Shown here one piece after another: positions 57,578 through 64,000 of a DNA stretch of 64,000 nt; within the stretch, counting starts at the first letter, position 1, and the number at the start of each line of letters is the position of its first letter. Source of the DNA: Ktedonobacteraceae bacterium (GTDB lineage: Bacteria; Chloroflexota; Ktedonobacteria; Ktedonobacterales; Ktedonobacteraceae). The position numbers and the translations under genes are program-made. The notes below the pieces were generated by a model. It made no database searches. It was not told the DNA's origin and worked only from the letters and a program-made list of their open reading frames with translations. Where the stretch lies: the NCBI GenBank assembly GCA_035653615.1, contig DASRBN010000041.1:59624-123623 (forward strand), written 5' to 3'.

Positions 57578-57600
57578 CAAGCTGCCATTCCGGCAAACTC
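57578..57600 (-). promoter_or_regulatory. Intercistronic conserved box before precursor D
   Basis: Identical 23 nt to the box at 56930-56952; 22 nt upstream of the start codon of precursor D. Confidence 0.55.
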
Positions 57601-57609
57601 TTACAGCCA

Positions 57610-57837
57610 TTAAGGATGCCAACAACTACAACTACAGCAGCTGCTGCAACTGCAACTACAGCAACTGCTGCAACTTGTACTACTGCTGGTGGTACTGCCA
57701 CAACTGGTACTACAACTGCTACAGCTACTTATTGCAGTTTGTTCCAGGTCGAGCAGATCCTCGACCTCAAAAGTTTCAGCATCCAGCTGGTGCAGTTCCT
57801 CTTTGATCTCTTCGACAACTAACTTCTCTGCCAGCAC
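57610..57837 (-). CDS. RiPP precursor peptide E (GTG start)
   Basis: 75 residues. Leader MLAEKLVVEEIKEELHQLDA then ETFEVEDLLDLEQ; core (about residues 34-75) with 12 Cys, ending CCSCSCWHP. The start is GTG at 57837 with GAGAGGAG 7 bases upstream. It is nearly identical to precursor F; the cores differ at a handful of positions (for example Cys against Ser), and the last residue is Pro instead of Phe. Confidence 0.86.
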   Translation of the reverse strand: MLAEKLVVEEIKEELHQLDAETFEVEDLLDLEQTAISSCSSCSTSCGSTTSSSTSCSSCCSCSCSSCCSCSCWHP

Positions 57838-57860
57838 GGCAACGCTCCTCTCATTAACCT

Positions 57861-57882
57861 CAAGCTGCCAACCGGCAAACTC
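57861..57882 (-). promoter_or_regulatory. Intercistronic conserved box before precursor E
   Basis: 22-nt version of the box at 56930 and 57578, one base shorter in the loop. Confidence 0.5.
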
Positions 57883-57888
57883 ACTTCC

Positions 57889-58116
57889 TTAAAAGTGCCA
57901 GCAACTACAACTGCAACAACTACTGCTGCTGCAACTACAGCAACTACTGCAGCTTGTACTACTGCTGGTGGTGCTACCACAACTGGTACTGCAACTACTG
58001 GAAGTACTCGCAGCAGTTTGTTCCAGGTCGAGCAGATCCTCGACCTCGAAGGTCTCAGCATCTAGCTGGTGCAGTTCCTCTCGTACCTCTTCAATGAGTA
58101 ACTTCTCTGCCAACAC
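57889..58116 (-). CDS. RiPP precursor peptide F (first in transcription order, GTG start)
   Basis: 75 residues. Leader MLAEKLLIEEVREELHQLDA then ETFEVEDLLDLEQ; core (about residues 34-75) with 10 Cys, containing TSCGSTTSSSTSCSSCCSC and ending CCSCSCWHF. The start is GTG at 58116 with AGAGGAG upstream. The acidic, helical leader with an FEVED motif recalls thiopeptide and other azole RiPP leaders bound by a ThiF-like partner, whose gene lies 158 bp upstream. Confidence 0.87.
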   Translation of the reverse strand: MLAEKLLIEEVREELHQLDAETFEVEDLLDLEQTAASTSSSCSTSCGSTTSSSTSCSSCCSCSSSSCCSCSCWHF

Positions 58117-58274
58117 GTCAAAACTCCTCTATCAGTCTGGGGGATGTCATTACTGAATAGAAAACCAGGAACTTCCCTCAACGCCATATGTTCTTTTAGA
58201 AGCCATAGCCTCCTTTCCGAGCCGAGGAAAAGTCGCCATTCTTTTCATCGCTCAGGATTTCATCCATTTCATAT

Positions 58275-60485
58275 TCATTCGGGTAATTGGGGAACAGTTC
58301 GCGCGAGCAAAACAGTTCCGCTTATGAACGGCCCTTTCTCCCAGATATCGTTGGTTGTCAAATTGATAAAGAGAGCCTCCTTTCCCTTTTCTCGCAGGTA
58401 GTAGTTCACATCTTCTAGCGAATAGGTGGGTTTACTATATCCATTGGATACAGCACTGCTATGGATGAAATCGGAATGGAGAGAAAAGCCGGGAATTAGA
58501 TTTTCATCCAGCACCGGTATATTTCCTTCATATTTGAGATGCTGTAACTGCCCAACCAGGCTTGTGAATACTTTTTTCAGGGCATCAATCGAGGATAGTC
58601 CGAAGCCAACAGATGTAATCGGTTTTTCCGCCGTATCGGTCGTACAGGCCACGACGAGATGCAGCGGCGCTTCCGTCTGAACCCCTAGCAGGGAGAAGGT
58701 GCGATCAAAATGTGATGCGCAGCGGACTAAATAAGTGAGAGTAGGGTCCATTTCTTCCCATGTAGCAATCTCCAGCCTCTCAACGCCAACGCTTCCTTGT
58801 ATGACGCCTTGAAGTTCCTCATAAGCCAGTGCCGACAGCATGCCCTGTGCTACCACATCAGCGAAGTTGATAGCAGCCGCAGATCCAGCCGTCGTCATCT
58901 CAAAAAGATGACTCCGGTTGAGCCATGTGAACGGATAGGCAGCAGCTGCCGGTACGTAATGAAGGCTTTGCGAGAACAGACCATAAGCAGGCACCCACTC
59001 GCAGATCATCTCGGCCTTGAAAGAGGGCGAGCCGGACCAGGTGCCTAGCCGGTGGGCGGGAATCGCGTGTATTCCGCGCTCTTCTAATGCCTGTAAACTA
59101 CTCACTAACAGAGCGCGTTTATCCGGCAAGCTCTGCGTATAGCGGAGTAGAGCTTCCTGCATAGCAAAGATGCGGGCTTCTTGTAGCGTCTCAGTACTAT
59201 ATGTGGTTACAGCAATATTTTTCGCAAGCGGAGACGCTGGGGAAGCAGTTTCTAGATGGCTAACTTTCAAGGGTACCTGGGTGAGCTTATCATCCCTGAA
59301 TTCTTTGAAGATACCTGTCCACTTATTGAGAAGTGCAGTCACTTGATGATACAGGTCTTCTTGAGTAGCAAATTCCTTGTCGTGTTTCCCCGCTACACTT
59401 TCCTGGAGCCGGGCTATAGCGGTACCGGTACTTTCATGAGAGCATTCCGGGCAAAGGGGATGGGGTATGACGCCGGCAGCATATGACTCCAGGGTTTCGA
59501 GGTCCTGCAAAATAATACCATTTCGCGTTTCCGGCGGCAGCGATTGAGTAAAAAACTTGAACAGTTCAAAAGCTAAGCCATTGCCAACGCGCCAGGCCTG
59601 TGGAAGAAAAAAGTTGCTTACATCGCCGCCAAAAGCTTTTCCTAAAGCTAATTCTCTCCATAGTGCGGCGTTAAACTTCTCATCAACATTGATAGACAGC
59701 CGCAACAACGCGCAAAGCCAGCATGGCATTCCTTGCGTTTCAACCAGGGGACCTAAAATGGCTTTTTCCCCAAAAACGGCTGCCGGGAGGAAAGGAATGC
59801 CTTCGCGGAGGCAGCGCCGTTGCCACAGGAGAACATCATCCATTGAACTGTCATCTGAGCAATAAACTATGATTCGAAAATCGTTCAAATGAATAGAAGC
59901 CTCAGGAGCATTCCTATCAATACGTGTAATTTTCGCCTCAATGCCTTGCTGATTCAGCGCTTCAACTTCTTTTTCTAGCGCACTGCGAGAACCGGGGGGC
60001 ATTTCACCGGCAGAGGTGAGGAAAATTTCTTGTACCCCATTACGGACGAGGGCGGTTGCCAGAGCAAGGTTGGCTTCCCCGGAACCAATAAGTAATATGC
60101 GGCTCTCGCGAAACGATTTAAAACGCTCTAGCGGATGATCAACAAAATGATCGATAAACTCGATTTGCGATTTGAAATAGTCTTGTACCCTGTTAGCCAG
60201 CAGACCTGGATCTTCAGGAATGCTGTCCTTTACCACTCCTCTATGCATAAGTGTCGTGACGAGTTGGACCACAAGATCACGCTGCCCTGCTTCGAGTCCA
60301 TCACAAATCGCATCTAACGTATGCTCACCCGTCATAAAAGGGCTAAGTGCTGAAAGCCAACGATAGACAGATTTACCTTTCAGCATGAATGCGGTTTTGT
60401 CACTACGAACAAATACACCATCCTGCGTTTGAAAAAAAACGGAGTCTTGCTTGAGCTTGGGACGCATTGTAAGAGAAGTGTTCAT
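58275..60485 (-). CDS. Ocin-ThiF-like precursor leader-binding partner protein (cyclodehydratase F component)
   Basis: 736 residues. The N-terminal roughly 90 residues (QDGVFVRSDKTAFMLKGKSV, TLDAICDGLEAGQRDLVVQL, LMHRGVV) form the winged RRE expected to bind the leader. An E1/ThiF-like Rossmann part follows (SRILLIGSGEANLALATALV) and a zinc site CWLC...CPEC. In thiopeptides and related RiPPs such proteins (TbtF type) present the leader to the YcaO enzyme. It is the first gene of the biosynthetic operon; AAAGAGG precedes the ATG. Confidence 0.88.
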   Translation of the reverse strand: MNTSLTMRPKLKQDSVFFQTQDGVFVRSDKTAFMLKGKSVYRWLSALSPFMTGEHTLDAICDGLEAGQRDLVVQLVTTLMHRGVVKDSIPEDPGLLANRVQDYFKSQIEFIDHFVDHPLERFKSFRESRILLIGSGEANLALATALVRNGVQEIFLTSAGEMPPGSRSALEKEVEALNQQGIEAKITRIDRNAPEASIHLNDFRIIVYCSDDSSMDDVLLWQRRCLREGIPFLPAAVFGEKAILGPLVETQGMPCWLCALLRLSINVDEKFNAALWRELALGKAFGGDVSNFFLPQAWRVGNGLAFELFKFFTQSLPPETRNGIILQDLETLESYAAGVIPHPLCPECSHESTGTAIARLQESVAGKHDKEFATQEDLYHQVTALLNKWTGIFKEFRDDKLTQVPLKVSHLETASPASPLAKNIAVTTYSTETLQEARIFAMQEALLRYTQSLPDKRALLVSSLQALEERGIHAIPAHRLGTWSGSPSFKAEMICEWVPAYGLFSQSLHYVPAAAAYPFTWLNRSHLFEMTTAGSAAAINFADVVAQGMLSALAYEELQGVIQGSVGVERLEIATWEEMDPTLTYLVRCASHFDRTFSLLGVQTEAPLHLVVACTTDTAEKPITSVGFGLSSIDALKKVFTSLVGQLQHLKYEGNIPVLDENLIPGFSLHSDFIHSSAVSNGYSKPTYSLEDVNYYLREKGKEALFINLTTNDIWEKGPFISGTVLLARTVPQLPE

Positions 60486-61403
60486 GATCGACCTCTTTCA
60501 CCGGTAGCACTGTTGTATCTTATGCAGAACAAGGAAGCAAGGGAATTTCACTATTCATACTCATAATTATACTGAGTGGTAGGACTTGATGAGATAGTTA
60601 TTGACCGACTTTACCGGGAACTCATCAACGTTTTTTTGGGGAACCGAAGATGCAATAGAGGTAAATGCCGACCAGGCCCTGATTTTTGTCTTGAAAGAAA
60701 TGAGCAGTTCAAATGATCTTTTGATCTTCTGAACTGCTATTGTAATTGCTGTGATACAAACGCCATGAACGCTATTTCATGATCGGATATGCAAAAACCG
60801 GGTGCTAGTGCTAGCAGCCCATCTCTATGCTAGAGAACTGGTAGTGACAATGAGGTTGCTCTCAACAGCGGTTTCACAATATCGACGCAATTGTCCCGTG
60901 TTCAACCCATAAAACGGCAAAGTATATCTCCGTTACTTCAAAAGGGAAGGTGAAGCGGGTTCCTCGATGCTCGCAACAAGCGGTGTGATATGCGCAGTAT
61001 GCCACTGTGGCACATATATGTTTCGCCGGACACCCTTTTTCCCCGTAGAAAGTTTCTGGGAGACAGATAGCCTGTAGAAGCGAGAGTTTGACAGGTAAGC
61101 ACGTACTTTTCTCCTCCCGCGGTAAGAGAAAAGTTTTGTTTTTACCGGTCAGGAAAAGGCAAAAAGCTTCTTAACAGCCTATTTACTTTGCATCCAGCAA
61201 TTTGGCGAAAAGTTACTGGATAGGTTCCAAAGGGCCGAACGAACAATCTACAGGAAGGAGTATAACCGGCAATATCTGTGTTTGTCAATGCTGTTGAGTA
61301 GGAATATATTCTTTTCGGTCTAAAAGACAAGTTTATTTTAGCGAATCTTTTCGCTTTTCTTGAGAAAAGGATAAAGGGTCTTGATTTTTTACAATTCTTT
61401 AGG
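60486..61403. other. Gene-free stretch, 918 bp, upstream of the biosynthetic operon
   Basis: It should hold the operon promoter. On the minus strand TATAAT at 60571-60566 is a good -10 box, but no consensus -35 lies 17 bp before it, which fits an activator-dependent promoter. No convincing gene was found; short frames here (for example 61142-61519) have no family-like features. Confidence 0.5.
60566..60571 (-). promoter_or_regulatory. Possible -10 box of the biosynthetic operon
   Basis: TATAAT on the minus strand, about 80 bp before the start codon of the leader-binding protein gene. A matching -35 box is not evident, so activation by the cluster regulators is plausible. Confidence 0.35.
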
Positions 61404-61605
61404 TTACAATGGTTGCTGGGGGGAATAAATGATTTTCGCGTGTCTCGCCAACACATAAGCATTACGCTGGTAAAACGTCTCTTCGTGAGGCAATTCAATC
61501 CGGGTATCTGGGTATCCATCTATCTGCCAGGCTGCTGACCAGGTAACCTTTAACTCCGCGTCAACTTCATTGTCAAATTGATATGTTAGCTTCGTAGTTT
61601 CTAGT
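61404..61605 (-). pseudogene. Possible 3' remnant of an unidentified gene
   Basis: The minus-strand frame reads like protein (LTYQFDNEVDAELKVTWSAA, then HEETFYQRNAYVLARHAKII) and ends in a stop at 61404, but has no start of its own. It stops making sense near 61605, just where the sequence shared with the regulator at 40824 begins. It may be a gene cut when the regulator copy was inserted or duplicated. I do not recognise the family. Confidence 0.35.
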
Positions 61606-61635
61606 GACCAAGTTAGAAAGGATAGGCGCTCTCCT

Positions 61636-62100
61636 ATGTCTATTAGTGACATCGCCACTGTGTCCCCAGGTGAACATGTTGCCCTTTGCGAGAGCATGTA
61701 CCGCCTGCTCCAGTGCGACTTTAGCCTGCATGTCAATACCGAGACCCGTATTATCAGTGTGCTGCATGAGCAACCGGCCAGTATTCTCACGCAACAACAG
61801 TTTACCCGCAATGAATGGCTCCTGCTACTCGTCCTGCTGCACAATTATCCCTATTATGCCCCCCACGAAATGTTGCTAGCAAGTATTACCACTTTACCTA
61901 TTGAGGCCTGCCGCAAACGTCTTCAGGATGCTCGCCGGCTAGGAGCTGAGGAACTACGGCGCGAGCTTAAACCGGTCTACCGAGCGATCTGTCATATTCG
62001 CACCAAACTCAGCAAATTGCATCCTACTTTGAAAGTCTCGCTTGTACGCGATGGCGGATACCTGCTGACTGCACCTTTTCAGGGAGACCACACCTTATAA
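61636..62100 (+). CDS. Stand-alone winged-helix (OmpR/PhoB C-terminal-like) regulator, copy 2
   Basis: 154 residues, closely similar to the product of 40846-41358 (shared ILTQQQFTRNEWLLLLVLL, RRLGAEELRRELKPVYRA and KVSLVRDGGYLLTAP), but without its C-terminal tail of about 14 residues. No receiver domain. The 20 nt before the start region (61614-61633) are identical to those before copy 1. Its position directly beyond the RiPP operon suggests a role in controlling it. Confidence 0.78.
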   Translation: MSISDIATVSPGEHVALCESMYRLLQCDFSLHVNTETRIISVLHEQPASILTQQQFTRNEWLLLLVLLHNYPYYAPHEMLLASITTLPIEACRKRLQDARRLGAEELRRELKPVYRAICHIRTKLSKLHPTLKVSLVRDGGYLLTAPFQGDHTL

Positions 62101-62247
62101 GCAATATGCTATTACCTGTTAGAGCCGTATTCAGAATCCCCCTGACTGGAGGGCGACGGCTCAGGGCACAGGATCAGGTGCGGCAAGTTCCTAAGCAGTT
62201 TGTACATCTTTTGTAAAGAGGCGCGTCCAGGTAAGTTCATTCTTCCA

Positions 62248-63780
62248 CTACATCCCCATCCTGGGCCGGTACTGCACCGCCTCCGCTACATGGTTAGCGG
62301 CAATCGTCTCGCTTGCGGCCAGGTCTGCTATCGTCCGTGCCAGTTTCAAGACGCGATGGTAGGCTCTAGCGGATAGATGCAGTTGCTGCACCGCCGCCTT
62401 CAACAGCTTCTCGCCTGAAGCATCCGTCTGGCAGAAATCGCGCACCTCCGTTGGTCCCATCTCTGCATTACAGGTCAACTTCGTGCCCTTGAAGCGCTCC
62501 AACTGGCGTTCTCTGGCCGCCTGCACGCGCTGACGAATCATTTCTGAGGTCTCCACCTGCCGTTTGTCAGCCAGTTTCTCATAATCTACTCGTGGCACCT
62601 CCACATGGATATCGATGCGGTCGAGCAAGGGGCCGCTGATTTTCTTCTGATAGCGAGCAATTGCCATCGCTGAGCAGGTACATTCTTTGACCGGGTCGCC
62701 ATAAAAGCCACAGGGGCACGGATTCATGGCGCCGATGAGCATAAAGTTCGCCGGATAGGTAATCGTACCTTGAGCGCGGGAGATGGTGACAACCTTGTCT
62801 TCCAGGGGCTGGCGCAGGACTTCCAGCACGTTCTGGCCAAATTCGGGCAACTCATCTAAAAAGAGCACGCCGCGATGCGCCAGGCTAATCTCTCCTGGAC
62901 GCGGCATACGACCACCTCCTACCAGGCCCGCGTGACTGATGGTATGATGCGGAGCGCGAAAGGGACGCTGGAGCACAAGTGGGACATCCGAGGGCAACAT
63001 GCCACTGACACTGTAGATTTTGGTGACCTCGAGCGCTTCCTCGAAGACCATGCGTGGCAGGATAGACGGGGTTGCACGCGCCAGCAAGGTCTTGCCGGAG
63101 CCAGGAGGGCCGCTCATCAATAAATTGTGCCCACCACTGGCCGCGACTTCTAAGGCACGTTTGACATGCTCCTGGCCCCGCACAGATGCCATATCATGCG
63201 CATAGAATCCAGGGTCGGCATGCTCTAGAATGCGCGGGTCCGCGATATAGGGTTCAATCTGACGGTCGCCGTTGAGGTGAGCCACCAGTTGGCCCAACGT
63301 CTCAACCGGATAGATGGTCACTTCCTGCACCAGAGCCGCTTCCATCGCATCGCTGGCCGGCACAAAGACGGCCTTGACCTGCTTCTCACGCGCCAGAGCG
63401 ACCATCGGTAAAATACCATTGGTGTGGCGCAGGCTGCCATCCAATGAAAGCTCTCCCAGGAAGAGGTATGCTTCTGCCGCCTGCTCATCCAGGTTGATCT
63501 GGCCCGAGGCAATTAATATACCTATGGCTATAGGAAGATCATACGAGGGACCCTCTTTGCGCAGATCGGCAGGGGCCAGGTTAACGGTGATTCGCTTGAA
63601 AGGGAACAGGCAGCCGCTATTCTTGATCGCGGAACGCACGCGTTCGCGGGATTCATTGACAGCCGCATCGGGCAGACCAACAATGGTAAAAGCTGCCAGG
63701 CCATTGGAGAGATCCACTTCCACTTCCACGATGGCTCCCTCCAGTCCGATGACCGCGCAGCTTTGAATCTTTGCCAACAT
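62248..63780 (-). CDS. YifB/ComM-family Mg-chelatase-like AAA+ ATPase
   Basis: 510 residues. The N-terminal ChlI-like domain (SCAVIGLEGAIVEVEVDLSN, FTIVGLPDAAVNESRERV) is followed by the AAA+ core with Walker A SGPPGSGKTLLAR, Walker B HRGVLFLDELPEF and a C-terminal helical domain with a Cys pair region (CPCGFYGDPVKECTC). ComM homologues drive branch migration in natural transformation and recombination. The ATG at 63780 is preferred over the TTG at 63786 in front of it. Confidence 0.93.
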   Translation of the reverse strand: MLAKIQSCAVIGLEGAIVEVEVDLSNGLAAFTIVGLPDAAVNESRERVRSAIKNSGCLFPFKRITVNLAPADLRKEGPSYDLPIAIGILIASGQINLDEQAAEAYLFLGELSLDGSLRHTNGILPMVALAREKQVKAVFVPASDAMEAALVQEVTIYPVETLGQLVAHLNGDRQIEPYIADPRILEHADPGFYAHDMASVRGQEHVKRALEVAASGGHNLLMSGPPGSGKTLLARATPSILPRMVFEEALEVTKIYSVSGMLPSDVPLVLQRPFRAPHHTISHAGLVGGGRMPRPGEISLAHRGVLFLDELPEFGQNVLEVLRQPLEDKVVTISRAQGTITYPANFMLIGAMNPCPCGFYGDPVKECTCSAMAIARYQKKISGPLLDRIDIHVEVPRVDYEKLADKRQVETSEMIRQRVQAARERQLERFKGTKLTCNAEMGPTEVRDFCQTDASGEKLLKAAVQQLHLSARAYHRVLKLARTIADLAASETIAANHVAEAVQYRPRMGM

Positions 63781-63936
63781 AGTCAAGACGCCTCCACAAC
63801 GTATTTCTCATGCATTATGCCTGAGTTCGCGGAAAAATGCAAGATGTTATGGCATCATGGCAGGGCTTGTGAATGATTGCTGGCCTCCTTTGAGAGAAGT
63901 GAGGAGAGCAAGCGCTTGTTGAGGACAGGAGGCGAA

Positions 63937-64000
63937 ATGGCGCCGGGTCTGCCGAATGTGGCAGGAACCAGAGCGGTGGATCAAAGTGATCGCGAGATTG
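63937..64000 (+). CDS. Possible start of a further gene (partial)
   Basis: AGGAGGCGAA precedes an ATG at 63937 and the frame (MAPGLPNVAGTRAVDQSDRE) stays open to the window edge, 21 codons. Too short to identify. Confidence 0.35.
   Translation, partial: MAPGLPNVAGTRAVDQSDREI

Noticed and set aside
57556..57822. Plus-strand Thr/Ala-rich frame opposite precursor E
   Set aside because: Antisense low-complexity shadow of the precursor core codons.
61142..61519. 125-codon minus-strand frame upstream of the regulator
   Set aside because: Basic, no ribosome-binding site, no recognisable motif; probably chance.

Overview
The window looks like chromosomal DNA of a soil bacterium of the Chloroflexota, class Ktedonobacteria. 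This is an inference from gene content: repeated 'DAWAVG' surface domains behind an anti-sigma factor, WD40 and Ser/Thr-kinase fusions, secreted GH5/GH26-type glycosidases, a KGG stress peptide, a membrane pyrophosphatase, and a large RiPP cluster. No rRNA, tRNA, transposase or prophage gene was seen.

1-38 kb is mostly housekeeping and accessory metabolism. An ECF sigma factor and its zinc anti-sigma factor (cut by the window edge) come first, then an acyl-CoA ligase, a KGG peptide, folP-folC, a prenyl diphosphate synthase, a WD40 protein with a ubiquitin-like N terminus, an M28 peptidase followed by a decayed copy of itself, a CBS/DRTGG family II pyrophosphatase beside a proton-pumping pyrophosphatase, a PLD-like lipoprotein, ligA, an AcuA-like acetyltransferase and a hot-dog thioesterase. 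A five-gene minus-strand operon (about 23.7-28.6 kb) encodes a NarI-like membrane protein, a NarB/NasA-like molybdopterin oxidoreductase, a four-cluster ferredoxin, a Rieske protein and a small membrane protein. A TetR gene at 28.8 kb and the thioesterase at 21.8 kb have promoters of the same design with matching palindromic operators. A GH26-like lipoprotein, glyA, a Uma2-like protein and two paralogous GH5 enzymes flanking a receptor-like kinase complete this part.

39-62 kb is the most interesting part: a RiPP gene cluster. An ABC transporter, a stand-alone winged-helix regulator and a two-component system lie on the plus strand. Convergent to them is a minus-strand biosynthetic operon of about 17 kb. 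In transcription order it holds a leader-binding ThiF-like (Ocin-ThiF) protein, six tandem precursor genes, YcaO cyclodehydratase 2, a SagB-type azoline dehydrogenase, a LanB-type glutamylating dehydratase, a SpaB_C protein, an M50 membrane protease with an RRE-like N terminus, a BAAT-type alpha/beta hydrolase and YcaO cyclodehydratase 1. A second copy of the winged-helix regulator closes the cluster at 61.6 kb. The six precursors share a leader (MLAEKL..EEI.EELHQLD.ETFEVED) and carry cores of about 35-45 residues made almost only of Cys, Ser and Thr, with 8 to 12 Cys each. The predicted products are long, poly-azole, probably dehydroalanine-containing peptides. The enzyme set is goadsporin/thiopeptide-like, but the core length, the six precursors, the two YcaO enzymes and the RRE-M50 protease do not match any system I know. 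A yifB/comM ATPase gene and the start of a possible further gene end the window.
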